Assembly (NCBI RefSeq): GCF_021532625.1
Contig: NZ_JAKGAR010000003.1
Span: forward strand, 124,001-188,000
Length of the DNA: 64,000 nucleotides
From: Octadecabacter algicola
Lineage (GTDB): Bacteria > Pseudomonadota > Alphaproteobacteria > Rhodobacterales > Rhodobacteraceae
Direction: 5' to 3'
Shown here: piece after piece, positions 1 to 9,313 of the stretch
How positions within the stretch are numbered: position 1 is the stretch's first letter
How the letters are laid out: each line of letters begins with the position of its first letter
Program-made: the position numbers and the translations under genes
Notes under the pieces: generated by a model
Database searches by the model: none
What the model saw: the letters and a program-made list of their open reading frames with translations, nothing else
Told to the model about the DNA's origin: nothing

Positions 1-707
1 GCCGGGAGTGCGTCAGTTCGCGCGTTCAGTGTCGCTACGGTGTTCTCAAACCGGCTCGAGCCGACCATTTTATGCAGTCCATCGCTGATCGGGGACATCA
101 ACATGCCCCACCAAATCAAAGCAGCGGCCAGTGCCCCAAGGTTTGCAACGATTGGACCCGCGAACTTGATCAGGATTTTATAAGCGATGACGGCGGCAAC
201 AAATCCAAAGGCTGCAAAGATCGGCAACCAGAAAGAACCGCCCCAAACCAACCACGCCGCGAGGAATGGATAAGCAAGGGAGAACCACATCAACTGACCC
301 GGCACCTTATCTGCAAACAAAATTGGCGCGAGGGCGACGAACAGTAATACAAACGCGAGGATCGGACGCCAGTAGAGTTCTGGCGGATAGAAGCCGAACA
401 ATATCTGCAACCATCGGTCTTCGATAACAGCCCAACACGCGCCATCATGGCTACCCTTGTAAAAGGAAAATAGCACTTCGCGACACTCGGTCAAAGAACC
501 GGCATTCCAAACACCGCCAAACGCCCATGGAAGAACCAATGACAGTACGGCGTAGATCACGTACAGCGACAGAACCGTCAAAAGGATGTTCAGCCAACCT
601 GAGAACAGGTTCTGACGGATCCACTTGATTGCACCTGTTTCCTTCGCAGGAGGCGCCTTCTCAGGTAGCATTTCGGTACGGACAAAGCTGATTTCTGAAT
701 TGCTCAT
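1..707 (-). CDS. aapM: General L-amino acid ABC transporter permease AapM (3' part beyond window)
   Basis: Inner-membrane permease subunit of the general L-amino acid importer (Aap/Bzt type), which pairs with AapQ to form the channel. The start is the ATG at 705-707, one base after the aapQ stop, with an AGGAG ribosome-binding site inside the end of aapQ. The visible 235 codons give an N-terminus beginning MSNSEISFVRTEM, a cytoplasmic stretch, a first membrane segment near residues 40-62, and several more hydrophobic segments. The C-terminal half, including the EAA loop that contacts the ATPase, lies left of position 1. Gene order J-Q-M is that of the aap operon; aapP should follow outside the window. 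The call rests on order and the visible N-terminal region. Confidence 0.85.
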   Translation of the reverse strand, partial: MSNSEISFVRTEMLPEKAPPAKETGAIKWIRQNLFSGWLNILLTVLSLYVIYAVLSLVLPWAFGGVWNAGSLTECREVLFSFYKGSHDGACWAVIEDRWLQILFGFYPPELYWRPILAFVLLFVALAPILFADKVPGQLMWFSLAYPFLAAWLVWGGSFWLPIFAAFGFVAAVIAYKILIKFAGPIVANLGALAAALIWWGMLMSPISDGLHKMVGSSRFENTVATLNARTDALP

Positions 708-708
708 A

Positions 709-1941
709 TCAACGCTCCTGCAACTGAGTGCGGTTGTTGTAGACGTTCATCACGCCTGAAATCACAAGGCTAAGGACAAGATAGAAGGCCGCCATAAGTA
801 GAATACCTTCAAGCTCCCGGCCTGTTTGGTTGATCGTGATGCCGCCCAATGTTGACCGGACATCCATATAACCAACCGCAATCGCCAGTGACGAGTTTTT
901 GGTCAGGTTCAAGAACTGTGAAATCAGTGGTGGAATGATAACCCGCATAGCCTGTGGCAGGATCACGAGGTTCATAGTGCGGCTAGGGCGCAAGCCCAAA
1001 GCGGCAGCTGCTTCTGACTGACCCTTGGAAATCGCAAGGATACCGGAACGGACAATCTCTGCGATGAATGCACCAGTATAAAGAGACAATGCCAACCAGA
1101 GGGCGATCAGAGAGTTTCGTAGGTGAACTCCATCTGTAAAGTTGAACCCTTTAAGGTAAGGAAACTGAAGTTGCGCGCCCATAAAGAATAGAACCAATCC
1201 AACTGGAATAACCAACAGCGCAAGCTGTTGATACCAAGTTGTCGGTCGGACACCTGTCGATTCCTGTATGTGATCGGCGCGGCGGCTAAGGAGGCGAATG
1301 CAAACGATGCTGGCAATTAAGACCGCTAGAATGAGCAGCCAGTTGAGGACAGCGAGGCCAAACAGCCCGTTCTCAAGAACAACCCCCGGCACATAGACAC
1401 CACGGTTTGTTACGGCAACGCTGTCGCCCAAGATCATGCTGGCGTCACCGCCAACTTTGAAATCACGCGGCTGCGACATGCCTTCTGTCATCAAAGCAAA
1501 AATCGCGATGATCCAAAGCAAAAGCGGCACGTTACGGAAGCCTTCAACATAGACCGCCATCATGCGGCTTACGATCCAGTTCTTTGAAAGGCGCAGAACC
1601 CCAACAACGACACCTAGGATGGTTGCAAGAATGCAGCCCAAGAACGCAATGAGAAGCGTATTAAGAATGCCGACAATCGCGGCGCGGCCATGGCTGGATT
1701 GCGAGGTGTACTCAATCAATCGCTGGTTGATGTCATAACCGGCAGGTTGCGACAGGAACCCAAAGTCAAAATCTTTACCCAAAGCAGAGAGGTTCTGAAT
1801 GGTGTTATTCACGAGCCAGAAAATGCCAAGCAGAACAAGGATCATCGCAATTACTTGAATGGTGATCGACCGGTACCGCGTGTCGTAAATAAGCTGGCTT
1901 AGCCGAAAGTTACCTTTCGGCGGATCAGTGAGCGTCGTCAT
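709..1941 (-). CDS. aapQ: General L-amino acid ABC transporter permease AapQ
   Basis: Permease of the periplasmic-binding-protein-dependent importer for L-amino acids (HAAT family), 410 aa, close to the family length of about 400. The long N-terminal half has a first membrane segment near residue 30. The C-terminal half has the permease EAA-type loop (AIVRSGILAISKGQSEAAAA followed by LGLRPSRTMNLVILPQA) that couples to the ATPase. I chose the ATG at 1939-1941, where GAGGGAG lies 7 nt upstream, over a TTG two codons earlier that sits too close to that ribosome-binding site. It follows aapJ after about 150 nt holding a stable hairpin, and aapM starts one base after its stop. Confidence 0.93.
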   Translation of the reverse strand: MTTLTDPPKGNFRLSQLIYDTRYRSITIQVIAMILVLLGIFWLVNNTIQNLSALGKDFDFGFLSQPAGYDINQRLIEYTSQSSHGRAAIVGILNTLLIAFLGCILATILGVVVGVLRLSKNWIVSRMMAVYVEGFRNVPLLLWIIAIFALMTEGMSQPRDFKVGGDASMILGDSVAVTNRGVYVPGVVLENGLFGLAVLNWLLILAVLIASIVCIRLLSRRADHIQESTGVRPTTWYQQLALLVIPVGLVLFFMGAQLQFPYLKGFNFTDGVHLRNSLIALWLALSLYTGAFIAEIVRSGILAISKGQSEAAAALGLRPSRTMNLVILPQAMRVIIPPLISQFLNLTKNSSLAIAVGYMDVRSTLGGITINQTGRELEGILLMAAFYLVLSLVISGVMNVYNNRTQLQER

Positions 1942-2052
1942 CCGCAAACTCCCTCGCCCCTGTTGGGCAAAATGTAAGACATCTACGGGTCGGTTGATCC
2001 CACCACTTGTGTCTTAGCTTTAATTTTTTTGTATGTCGTATTGGAAGTGAAA

Positions 2053-2076
2053 GGGCGCGATCCGAAGATCGCGCCC
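2053..2076 (-). terminator. Stable TTCG-loop hairpin between aapJ and aapQ
   Basis: A perfect 10-bp stem (2053-2062 with 2067-2076) closes a TTCG tetraloop on the minus strand with a C-G closing pair, the unusually stable cUUCGg type. It begins 13 nt after the aapJ stop and is followed by a short T stretch. Hairpins here in binding-protein operons usually protect the upstream mRNA or terminate partially, giving more binding protein than permease; that role is inferred. Confidence 0.6.
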
Positions 2077-2089
2077 AATACTTTAGAAC

Positions 2090-3106
2090 TTAGCGGAATG
2101 GTGGGGAGTAGATCAGACCACCTTCTGTCCACATGGCGTTCAAGCCACGTGCCAGACCGATTGGTGTGCTTTCACCGATGTTCGCTTCGAACAGCTCACC
2201 GTAGTTGCCGCCAGCCATCAGAGCGTTTTTCGCCCAGTCAGCTTCGAGGCCGAGCATCGCGCCCAGTTCACCTTCAGTGCCCAAGAGACGGTTGATCTCT
2301 GGGTTGTTAGTGCCTGCGGACAGCTCTTCGATGTTTGCAGATGTCACACCCAGCTCTTCAGCTGTGATCAGTGCGTTCAATGTCCAACGTGCAACGTCAG
2401 CCCATTCGTTGTCGCCGTGACGTACCAGTGGGCCGAGTGGCTCTTTGGATACGATTTCTGGCAGCAGAACGTGATCGCCTGGGTTTTCGAATGTCGCACG
2501 TGTCGCAGCAAGGCCGGATGCGTCAGTTGTGTAAACGTCACAAGCGCCAGCAAGGTACTGCTGCTGTGCTTCAGCGTTTGTTTCGATTGGCACTGGCTCA
2601 TAGGAGATGTCGTTGGAACGGAAGTAGTCCGCCAAGTTCAGCTCTGTTGTTGTGCCTGTCTGAATGCAAACAGTCGCGCCATCGAGATCTTGAGCGGAAG
2701 AAACGCCCAATTCACGTGGAACCATGAAGCCTTGGCCGTCATAGTAGTTCACGCCTACGAATTCGAACTTAAGGTCGACGTCGCGGGAGAATGTCCAAGT
2801 TGTGTTACGTGCCAGCAGGTCGATTTCGCCAGACGCAAGCGCTGTGAAACGTGTTTGACCAGTTGTTGGAACGAACTCGACAGCCATTGGGTCGCCAAGA
2901 ACAGCAGCAGCAACCGCGCGGCATACGCCAACATCGAAGCCATCCCAAACGCCATTGGCGTCAGGTGCCGCGAAGCCAACAAGACCAGTTGTAACACCAC
3001 AGTTAAGCGTGCCGCGTGCTTTGACATCGTCAAGCGTACCTGCAGCAGCTGCACCAGCAGCAAGACCAGCAACGGTCATCGCGCCGAGGAATACTGATTT
3101 TTTCAT
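2090..3106 (-). CDS. aapJ: General L-amino acid ABC transporter substrate-binding protein AapJ
   Basis: Periplasmic binding protein that captures amino acids and delivers them to AapQM. 338 aa. A classical Sec signal peptide begins MKKSVFLGAMTVAGLAAG, with likely cleavage around residues 21-22 before GTLDDVKARG. The mature part has the family-3 solute-binding pattern (LNCGVTTGLVGFAAPDANG near the N-terminus, then the DVGVCRAVAAA segment). Codons upstream of this ATG are in frame but untypical; the start at 3104-3106 has AGGAAGG 7 nt upstream. The leader holds three hairpins. It is first gene of the aapJQM operon, with a strong hairpin just after its stop. Confidence 0.95.
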   Translation of the reverse strand: MKKSVFLGAMTVAGLAAGAAAAGTLDDVKARGTLNCGVTTGLVGFAAPDANGVWDGFDVGVCRAVAAAVLGDPMAVEFVPTTGQTRFTALASGEIDLLARNTTWTFSRDVDLKFEFVGVNYYDGQGFMVPRELGVSSAQDLDGATVCIQTGTTTELNLADYFRSNDISYEPVPIETNAEAQQQYLAGACDVYTTDASGLAATRATFENPGDHVLLPEIVSKEPLGPLVRHGDNEWADVARWTLNALITAEELGVTSANIEELSAGTNNPEINRLLGTEGELGAMLGLEADWAKNALMAGGNYGELFEANIGESTPIGLARGLNAMWTEGGLIYSPPFR

Positions 3107-3327
3107 TAAATTACCTTCCTGAGTTTCCCTGCGTGAGCCACAGGGATTATTTTTGTCTGACCAAGCGGTCAGGGGCGATACACGCAAGGAAGCCTTGCGT
3201 CACCCGCTAGAGTTTGTCGAATAACGGGATGACGTCAAGAGGTCGATGACTTGAAATAGGCAATTCAATCCGTCAAATCGCCCTGTAAGAAGCACCTTGC
3301 ACAGTAAATGCGCTAAACAGCTCTGAT
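3107..3327 (-). promoter_or_regulatory. aapJ leader with three hairpins and possible promoter
   Basis: Gene-free. Three inverted repeats are visible: 3127-3145, 3158-3171 (TGACC/GGTCA) and 3182-3200 (8-bp stem ACGCAAGG/CCTTGCGT, 3-nt loop). A -35 TTGACG lies at 3233-3238 on the minus strand; the hexamer 17 bp downstream (AAACTC) is a weak -10. The hairpins fall in the presumed 5' untranslated region and may set mRNA stability or respond to amino acids, but nothing identifies a known riboswitch. Confidence 0.35.
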
Positions 3328-4032
3328 TTAAGCCATTCGATAGAATTTTTCGGCGTGAAAAAAGGCACTTCTTTTTATTTCAACAGCTTGGCGGGCGTCT
3401 TCGTCTTCACCCCACTGCTCAATTTGCCAATTTTCATCCACTCGGGACAAATCCCAAGCCGCTTGAGCGCTCAATTGACGTTGCGTCACAGCTAGCCCCA
3501 AAACCAGAGAGCCAGATAAAGCAATTAAATCGTGCAACGCCGTCAGTTCGAACGCGGTTGCTGCAAACAAGGGCGCACGGACCGCTGAAATCGCTTGCGA
3601 ATCTTGCTCGATCGGCATGATCCCTTCCGTTGGAACCAACCGTGCGCCAAATGTGTCCTCGGCCCATGCTAACAATGGGTCCCAACCAGCGCGTTGCCGA
3701 TCAACCAATTCCGTCGGCGTATCAGCGCGATAACAGAGCAGATCACTTCCGCCGTAGGCAGCTAGCATTTCGGCCACGGCATCAAACTGAACAGACACTT
3801 TATCAATCGCGGCATTGGCCGATCTGGTGAAAGGCATAACTTCTGGATCAATCTTTTCGTCGACCACGTCCCATTCCGCTGCGACCGCCTCGGCCATTTC
3901 ACGACTGGGCACGATCAACGCGGATTTCGCAGGTGTCTTAACCGAGCGCCCGTCGAGCCGAATCCCGAATCCATCCCCGTCTTCAACGACTGATACGTCC
4001 GTCCAAAAACGTTTCGCAGCCCATTCGCTCAT
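3328..4032 (-). CDS. ATP12-family chaperone for ATP synthase F1 assembly
   Basis: Alphaproteobacterial homologue of mitochondrial Atp12, the chaperone that binds free F1 alpha subunit before hexamer assembly. 234 aa from ATG 4030-4032. The N-terminus KRFWTDVSVV with LDGRSVKTPAK, the motif PFTRSANAAID, the segment DLLCYRAD, and the C-terminal EDEDARQA are Atp12 hallmarks. The ATG overlaps the stop of the pseudouridine synthase gene (ATGA), so the two are translationally coupled. An in-frame upstream extension was rejected because it would run inside that gene. It is last of the rarA-crcB-rluC-atp12 run. Confidence 0.9.
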   Translation of the reverse strand: MSEWAAKRFWTDVSVVEDGDGFGIRLDGRSVKTPAKSALIVPSREMAEAVAAEWDVVDEKIDPEVMPFTRSANAAIDKVSVQFDAVAEMLAAYGGSDLLCYRADTPTELVDRQRAGWDPLLAWAEDTFGARLVPTEGIMPIEQDSQAISAVRAPLFAATAFELTALHDLIALSGSLVLGLAVTQRQLSAQAAWDLSRVDENWQIEQWGEDEDARQAVEIKRSAFFHAEKFYRMA

Positions 4033-5072
4033 AGGAGACCCTCGAACGGGTTGTCTGGCGCATGGTTTTCGGCCCAGCCGAAAAACTTCCAAGAATTTTC
4101 CATATGTGGCGGTAGGGATGCTTTGATCCAAAGCTCTTTCCCAGTCGCAGGGTGTTCGATTCGCAAAGACCGTGCATGTAGATGCAACTTGCGCCCAATC
4201 TCTTCGCCCATACCAGCACCCCAACCATCGCCGGGGTTATCCTGCACGTTTGCGGTTCCGTATTTGCCGTCCCCAATAATCGGGTGACCTATCTCAGCCA
4301 TATGGGCGCGCAGCTGGTGTGTACGACCCGTCACGGGCGTCAGTGCGACCCATGCCGTGCGATCCGCTAGGGACGTCAGCACGGTGTAGTCCGTATGCGC
4401 ACGCTTCGCACCTGGCACTTTGTCGACGTCGCGCGGGTGCACGCACTTCATGCGTTCGTTGTCGCCCTTTGCACCATGGCCACCCTGCTTAACGAGGCCG
4501 TACTTGATTGAACCCAATTTCGGGATCGGAACACCGGCGACCAGCGCCCAATAGATCTTCTCAGTATTGCGGTGGCGAAATGCTTCGGTCAGGGATTTTG
4601 CGGCCATCCGGGTTCGCGCAAGAATCAAAACACCCGACGTGTCTTTGTCCAAGCGATGTACCAAACGGGGCTTTTCATCGTACCCGAATTTCAAAGCTTC
4701 CGCGAAACCATCAACGTGGCGTGTCTGTTTGCTGCCGCCTTGGGTCGGCAAGCCAGCAGGTTTGTTCAATGCGATCACGTGATCGTCTTTGTAGATCACG
4801 CAGCCTTGGATAAGTTCGATATCCGCTTTCTTCATATCGCGAGGGCGATCTTCGACCTGATTTGGATCAGGCAATGGCGGGATTCGCACCTTTTGGCCGA
4901 CCTCGACACGGGTATTCGATTTCACTCGGCCGCCATCAACGCGGATTTCACCCTTCCGGCACATCTTTTCGATGCCACCTTGTTGCAGGTGGGAAAAGCG
5001 GCGCTTCATCCAGCGATCAAGTCGCTGATCACCTTCGTCTGGACCAATGGTAAGTGTTTGAACGCGGCTCAT
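4029..5072 (-). CDS. RluC/RluD-type 23S rRNA pseudouridine synthase (RluA family)
   Basis: Isomerises uridine to pseudouridine, most likely in 23S rRNA. 347 aa. An N-terminal S4-like RNA-binding domain (about residues 15-65, RLDRWMKRRF) precedes the RluA catalytic domain. The catalytic motif HRLDKDTSG is at residues 139-147, with nucleophile Asp142. Downstream are PVTGRTHQLRAHM and GHPIIGDGKYG, the other family boxes. Its first codon overlaps the crcB stop and its stop overlaps the atp12 start, so all three are coupled. RluC versus RluD specificity cannot be settled from sequence by eye. Confidence 0.92.
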   Translation of the reverse strand: MSRVQTLTIGPDEGDQRLDRWMKRRFSHLQQGGIEKMCRKGEIRVDGGRVKSNTRVEVGQKVRIPPLPDPNQVEDRPRDMKKADIELIQGCVIYKDDHVIALNKPAGLPTQGGSKQTRHVDGFAEALKFGYDEKPRLVHRLDKDTSGVLILARTRMAAKSLTEAFRHRNTEKIYWALVAGVPIPKLGSIKYGLVKQGGHGAKGDNERMKCVHPRDVDKVPGAKRAHTDYTVLTSLADRTAWVALTPVTGRTHQLRAHMAEIGHPIIGDGKYGTANVQDNPGDGWGAGMGEEIGRKLHLHARSLRIEHPATGKELWIKASLPPHMENSWKFFGWAENHAPDNPFEGLL

Positions 5073-5443
5073 GCCAGCACTCCTCGCATGATGAAAACTC
5101 CCAGCACCAACGCGGCGATGGATAGGATGACCGAGAGGGCAACATAAAGGGCCGCAAGCCCCGCCTCGCCCCTCTCGAACAGTGTGTATGCCTCAAGCGA
5201 AAACGCCGAGAACGTCGTGAAGCCGCCAAGAACACCCGTCATTAACAACGGGTTCAGGTGTGTTAGCATTTTCTGCCCGAGATAAACCACGAGCAGCCCC
5301 ATCAGAAACGAGCCGATGATATTCACAGCCAAGACACCGAAAGGGAACCCGCCGGTCGGACGGAACAACGCCACGCCCACGCCATAGCGTGCTGCAGCGC
5401 CTATGGCGCCGCCCAAAGCAACATGAAAGACAGTTGGTATCAT
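5069..5443 (-). CDS. crcB: Fluoride channel CrcB/Fluc
   Basis: Small inner-membrane channel that exports fluoride as a dual-topology dimer. 124 aa with four hydrophobic segments. Family motifs are GGAIGAAARYGVG near the N-terminus and TGVLGGFTTFSAFSLE around residues 70-85, which includes the Na+/fluoride-lining GGxTTFS signature. Overlaps the rluC start by 4 nt and follows rarA by 30 nt. No fluoride riboswitch can fit in that gap, so expression is probably from the rarA side. Confidence 0.95.
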   Translation of the reverse strand: MIPTVFHVALGGAIGAAARYGVGVALFRPTGGFPFGVLAVNIIGSFLMGLLVVYLGQKMLTHLNPLLMTGVLGGFTTFSAFSLEAYTLFERGEAGLAALYVALSVILSIAALVLGVFIMRGVLA

Positions 5444-5473
5444 GGGCGCGTCATATGCCGATGACGCGTAGAG

Positions 5474-6781
5474 TCAACCGTTGCGCTTGTCGCGCAGCTT
5501 GGCGAAGTAGTCGACGCGTTTCTTCAACTCCCGTTCGAAACCGCGATCAACGGGCGTGTAGTAGACCCCGCGTTTCATCGTATCCGGGAAGTAATTAGCC
5601 CCACTAAACGCGTCCTCGGCGTCGTGGTCATATGCGTAACCTTCCCCATACCCGATATCTTTCATCAGGGATGTCGGCGCATTCAAGATATGTTTGGGCG
5701 GGGGTTCACTGCCTGTTTGGGTCGCCGCGTTCATCGCCGCCTTATAGGCCACATAAACCGCGTTCGATTTCGGCGCGAGCGCAAGGTAGGTCAGCGCCTG
5801 GGCCAGCGCGAGCTCCCCTTCAGGGGAACCGAGCCTCTCATAAGTTTGCCATGCTTGCAGGCACACATGTTGTGCCTGTGGATCGGCCAATCCTATGTCC
5901 TCGACAGCCATGCGCGTTATGCGCCGCGCCAGAAAGCGCGGGTCCTCGCCGCCCTTTAGCATGCGCGCAAACCAGTAAAGTGCAGCGTCAGGGTCAGAAC
6001 CACGCACGGATTTATGCAACGCAGAAATCAAATTGTAATGCTCATCGCCAGACTTGTCATAGCGCGTCGCTCGTTTCATCAACCGCGTCGTCAATGCATC
6101 CGTGTCGAGCTTTCCATCCACCTTCCAAGCAACGACCTGTTCAATCAGGTTCAACAGGGACCGCCCGTCACCGTCGGCCATTTCCAAAAGGTTTTCACGC
6201 GCATGACCGTCCAGCGGCAGTTTGCGATCTAGTTCCCGTTCCGCCCGCTGAGCAAGGCGCTCGAGATCGGCAAGATCGAGGCGTTCAAGAACCAACACCT
6301 GAGACCGCGATAAGACCGCTGCATTCAGCTCAAAACTTGGGTTCTCAGTCGTCGCCCCAACCAATAGAATGGTCCCGTCTTCCATGTAAGGCAGGAAACC
6401 ATCCTGTTGAGCTTTGTTGAAACGGTGGATCTCGTCGACAAACAACAAAGTGCCTTTGCCATTCTGGCGGCGCATCTTCGCGGCCTCAAACACCTTTCGC
6501 AATTCTGGAACGCCCGTGAAAATCGCGCTGATCTGGATGAAATGCAGGTCGGTCTCGTCCGCCAGAAGGCGCGCGATCGTCGTCTTCCCTACTCCCGGTG
6601 GACCCCAAAAAATCAACGACGAGAGCGAGCCGGAGGCGAGCATGACTCCAAGTGGCGCCTCAGGTCCAAGGACTTGCTCTTGGCCGATGACTTCGCCAAG
6701 GTTGCGCGGGCGCAAGCGGTCCGCCAACGGGCGAGGTGCGGTATCGGGCGTCGCGGCCCCAGAGTCGAATAAGTCAGCCAT
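5474..6781 (-). CDS. rarA: Replication-associated recombination protein A (RarA/MgsA)
   Basis: AAA+ ATPase of the clamp-loader/RuvB group that acts at stalled replication forks. 435 aa from ATG 6779-6781. Walker A GPPGVGKTT is at residues 60-68 and Walker B with DEIHRFNKAQQD at about 116-127. Sensor motifs (ATTENPSFE) follow, then the C-terminal tetramerisation domain with AMNAA and PVPLHLRN-like features in the family position (here PPKHILNAPTSLMKDIGYGEGY). In-frame codons upstream run into the divergent gene and lack a ribosome-binding site. First gene of the rarA-crcB-rluC-atp12 unit and divergent from the DUF4336-like gene, with 93 nt between starts. Confidence 0.95.
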   Translation of the reverse strand: MADLFDSGAATPDTAPRPLADRLRPRNLGEVIGQEQVLGPEAPLGVMLASGSLSSLIFWGPPGVGKTTIARLLADETDLHFIQISAIFTGVPELRKVFEAAKMRRQNGKGTLLFVDEIHRFNKAQQDGFLPYMEDGTILLVGATTENPSFELNAAVLSRSQVLVLERLDLADLERLAQRAERELDRKLPLDGHARENLLEMADGDGRSLLNLIEQVVAWKVDGKLDTDALTTRLMKRATRYDKSGDEHYNLISALHKSVRGSDPDAALYWFARMLKGGEDPRFLARRITRMAVEDIGLADPQAQHVCLQAWQTYERLGSPEGELALAQALTYLALAPKSNAVYVAYKAAMNAATQTGSEPPPKHILNAPTSLMKDIGYGEGYAYDHDAEDAFSGANYFPDTMKRGVYYTPVDRGFERELKKRVDYFAKLRDKRNG

Positions 6782-6874
6782 GTTGGGACAGTAAGATGAC
6801 CGTGCTCGAGAGGGAAGCAGCCTCTTGCGTTGGGAATGGCTCAAATCGACAGCATGTAACTTGAGGAGTTGATT

Positions 6875-7600
6875 TTGACGTACAACCCCGTTGATCAAGC
6901 AAAACTAATCGACACTAACATCTGGATTTTCGACGGCCCGCACATCAAGTTTTATGGGATACCCTTCCCGACACGCATGACGGTTGTACGCTTAAGGGAC
7001 GGCGGCCTTTGGATTCATTCGCCGATACACATGTCGGATGAAGTCCTCAGAAATGTAAATGCCTTGGGAGAGGTGAAGCACCTGATCGCGCCAAACTGGA
7101 TCCATTACGCTTCGGTTGGAACATGGTCGGATGCGTTTCCCGACGCGATCACGTGGGGCGCTCCTGGGGTTGAGGATCGCGCGCGAAGCCGTAACGTACC
7201 CCTTAGAATTGATAATACGTTCGGACCAAATGTTGTTCCGCCATGGGCGGATGAAATTGAGTGGCATCACGTTCAAGGGAGCACCACGCATCAAGAGGTC
7301 GTGTTTTTCCACAAAGCGTCGCGCACTCTAATCCTTACAGACTTGATTGAGAATTTTGAGAAGACCCAAGTGTCAGTCTGGATGTGGCCCCTATTGAGGC
7401 TCGCTGGAAACACGGACCCCGATGGAAAAATGCCGATTGATATGGCAAATACATTCCGAAAAGGGCGTGACCACCTTCGCAGGTCCGTCGAGCACATGAT
7501 CGCGTGGGCGCCTAGACGGGTGATTATTGCACACGGTCGGTGGTACCGAAAAAATGGCGTCGCTGAACTTCGGCGCGCCTTTCGCAAGGTCCTGAAATAG
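6875..7600 (+). CDS. DUF4336-like protein (metallo-hydrolase-like fold)
   Basis: 241 aa. The layout NIWIFDGPHIKFYGIPFPTR, then VVRLRDGGLWIHSPIHM, KHLIAPNWIHYASVGTW and ILTDLIENF resembles the DUF4336 family, which looks like a degenerate metallo-beta-lactamase fold. The residues aligned to the metal-binding HxHxDH box are only partly kept. Enzymatic function is unknown. I prefer the TTG at 6875 because GAGGAG lies 6 nt upstream, rather than a TTG two codons earlier that overlaps it. Slightly A+T-richer than the ribosomal genes. It faces rplQ and shares a bidirectional terminator with it. Confidence 0.75.
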   Translation: MTYNPVDQAKLIDTNIWIFDGPHIKFYGIPFPTRMTVVRLRDGGLWIHSPIHMSDEVLRNVNALGEVKHLIAPNWIHYASVGTWSDAFPDAITWGAPGVEDRARSRNVPLRIDNTFGPNVVPPWADEIEWHHVQGSTTHQEVVFFHKASRTLILTDLIENFEKTQVSVWMWPLLRLAGNTDPDGKMPIDMANTFRKGRDHLRRSVEHMIAWAPRRVIIAHGRWYRKNGVAELRRAFRKVLK

Positions 7601-7604
7601 GAAA

Positions 7605-7628
7605 GGGCCCCGCGTTTCCGCGAGGCCC
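7605..7628 (-). terminator. Bidirectional terminator of rplQ and the DUF4336-like gene
   Basis: A 10-bp stem (7605-7614 with 7619-7628, one G-U pair) closes a 4-nt loop (GAAA on the minus strand). Minus-strand reading continues into TTTCC. It lies between two convergent stops and ends the rpsM-rpsK-rpoA-rplQ unit. Confidence 0.75.
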
Positions 7629-7653
7629 CAAAATCAGTAAATCGTGGAACGAC

Positions 7654-8070
7654 TTATTCTGCGGCCTCTTCAGCAGCAACGCGAGCTTTGTCAGCTGCGC
7701 CTTTGGCATCAACATCGCGGTCAACGAATTCGATGATCGCCATTGGTGCCATGTCGCCGAAACGGAAGCCGGCTTTCAGAACGCGAACGTAACCACCTTG
7801 GCGGTCTTTGTAGCGTGGGCCAAGAACGTCGAACAATTTCGCTACGTACTGGTCCTGCTTAAGCTGCGCATTCGCCTGACGACGGGCGTGCAAGTCGCCA
7901 CGTTTCGCCAATGTGATCATCTTTTCGATGATTGGGCGCAGTTCTTTTGCTTTTGGCAAAGTTGTTTTGATTTGCTCATGTTCGATGAGCGAGCCAGCCA
8001 TGTTAGCCCACAAAGCCTTACGGTGTTCGTGGGTACGGTTCAGGCGGCGGTAACCTCGTGCGTGACGCAT
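7654..8070 (-). CDS. rplQ: 50S ribosomal protein bL17
   Basis: Large-subunit protein near the exit tunnel. 138 aa. Begins [20 protein letters not shown], the bL17 signature, followed by [20 protein letters not shown]. Compared with the E. coli protein (127 aa) it has a short Ala-rich C-terminal tail (AAEEAAE), common in alphaproteobacteria. Last gene of the rpsM-rpsK-rpoA-rplQ unit, 117 nt after the rpoA stop. Confidence 0.98.
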   Translation of the reverse strand: MRHARGYRRLNRTHEHRKALWANMAGSLIEHEQIKTTLPKAKELRPIIEKMITLAKRGDLHARRQANAQLKQDQYVAKLFDVLGPRYKDRQGGYVRVLKAGFRFGDMAPMAIIEFVDRDVDAKGAADKARVAAEEAAE

Positions 8071-8187
8071 GTGATAGTCTCCATTTTGTATTAGGGTGGG
8101 CCATTGGTGATGCGTGTCACCGGCTCCGTTATTGGGGCAGAATTACCCAGGGTAGAAATGGGTGGGCTATGCGCCCACCCGAGTATC

Positions 8188-9204
8188 TTAGAAAGAGTCT
8201 TCGAATTTCTTCGCAAGATCTTCGATGTTGTCCGGTGGCCAGTCCTCAACGTCCATGCCGAGGTGCAGGCCCATGCCTGACAGCACTTCTTTGATCTCGT
8301 TCAAAGATTTGCGGCCGAAGTTAGGTGTGCGCAGCATTTCTGCTTCGGTTTTCTGGATCAGATCGCCGATGTAAACGATGTTGTCGTTCTTGAGACAGTT
8401 CGCGGAACGAACAGAAAGCTCAAGCTCATCAACCTTCTTCAACAGAAGCGGGTTGAATTCGAGGCCATCGTCGTCGTTCGCAGCTTGTGCCGACTCAGGC
8501 TCGTCGAAGTTCACGAAGATAGACAGTTGGTCCTGCAAGATACGTGCAGCGAATGCCACAGCGTCGTCCGGCGTGATGGAACCGTCTGTTTCGACTTTCA
8601 TCGTCAACTTGTCATAGTCCAGAACCTGACCTTCACGTGTCGGCTGAACGTCATAAGAGACTTTCTTGACAGGTGAATAGATCGCGTCGATGGCCATCAT
8701 GCCGATAGGCGCATCTTCTGGTTTGTTCTTGTCAGCGGACACGTAGCCTTTGCCAGTGTTAACTGTCAGTTCCATGTAAAGGTCAGCGCCGTCGTCGAGG
8801 TGACACAGGACGTGATCTTTGTTCAGGATTTCGATGCCAGCGGATTCCGAAATGTCACCAGCTGTTACAACGCCAGGGCCTTTGGCCTGGATCTGCAAAC
8901 GCTTAGGACCTTCGACTTCCATACGGATGGCGACGCCTTTGAGGTTCAGAACAACGTCAGTTACGTCTTCGCGAACACCAGCGATGCTGGAAAATTCGTG
9001 CAGAACGTTGTCAATCTGAACAGCCGTGATAGCCGCGCCCTGAAGCGAAGACATCAAAATGCGACGCAATGCGTTGCCGAGTGTCAGGCCAAAGCCACGC
9101 TCAAGCGGTTCAGCAACAACAGTTGCCTGACGCAGCGGGTCGTTGCCCGGTTTAACTTCCAATTGAGTTGGTTTGATCAACTCAGCCCAGTTCTTGTGGA
9201 TCAT
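8188..9204 (-). CDS. rpoA: DNA-directed RNA polymerase subunit alpha
   Basis: Alpha subunit, scaffold of RNA polymerase assembly; its C-terminal domain binds UP elements and activators. 338 aa, typical for Rhodobacteraceae. The N-terminal domain carries [18 protein letters not shown]. The C-terminal domain (about residues 255-330) carries [15 protein letters not shown] and [17 protein letters not shown]. The start is ATG 9202-9204, with GGAGGG 5-6 nt upstream; the ATG four codons earlier overlaps that ribosome-binding site. 109 nt after rpsK. Confidence 0.98.
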   Translation of the reverse strand: MIHKNWAELIKPTQLEVKPGNDPLRQATVVAEPLERGFGLTLGNALRRILMSSLQGAAITAVQIDNVLHEFSSIAGVREDVTDVVLNLKGVAIRMEVEGPKRLQIQAKGPGVVTAGDISESAGIEILNKDHVLCHLDDGADLYMELTVNTGKGYVSADKNKPEDAPIGMMAIDAIYSPVKKVSYDVQPTREGQVLDYDKLTMKVETDGSITPDDAVAFAARILQDQLSIFVNFDEPESAQAANDDDGLEFNPLLLKKVDELELSVRSANCLKNDNIVYIGDLIQKTEAEMLRTPNFGRKSLNEIKEVLSGMGLHLGMDVEDWPPDNIEDLAKKFEDSF

Positions 9205-9313
9205 AAGTCCCTCCATACTTGTTTGCCTTCATGTCCAAAAAGGCAAACGCCCGAGGTTGAAATGACGGATTGGGGCCGCAGAAAAACTGCAGACCCCAAG
9301 GCGTTTGGATAGC

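Noticed and set aside
5444-5473. Fluoride riboswitch before crcB
   Set aside because: Only 30 nt separate rarA and crcB, too short for this structure.
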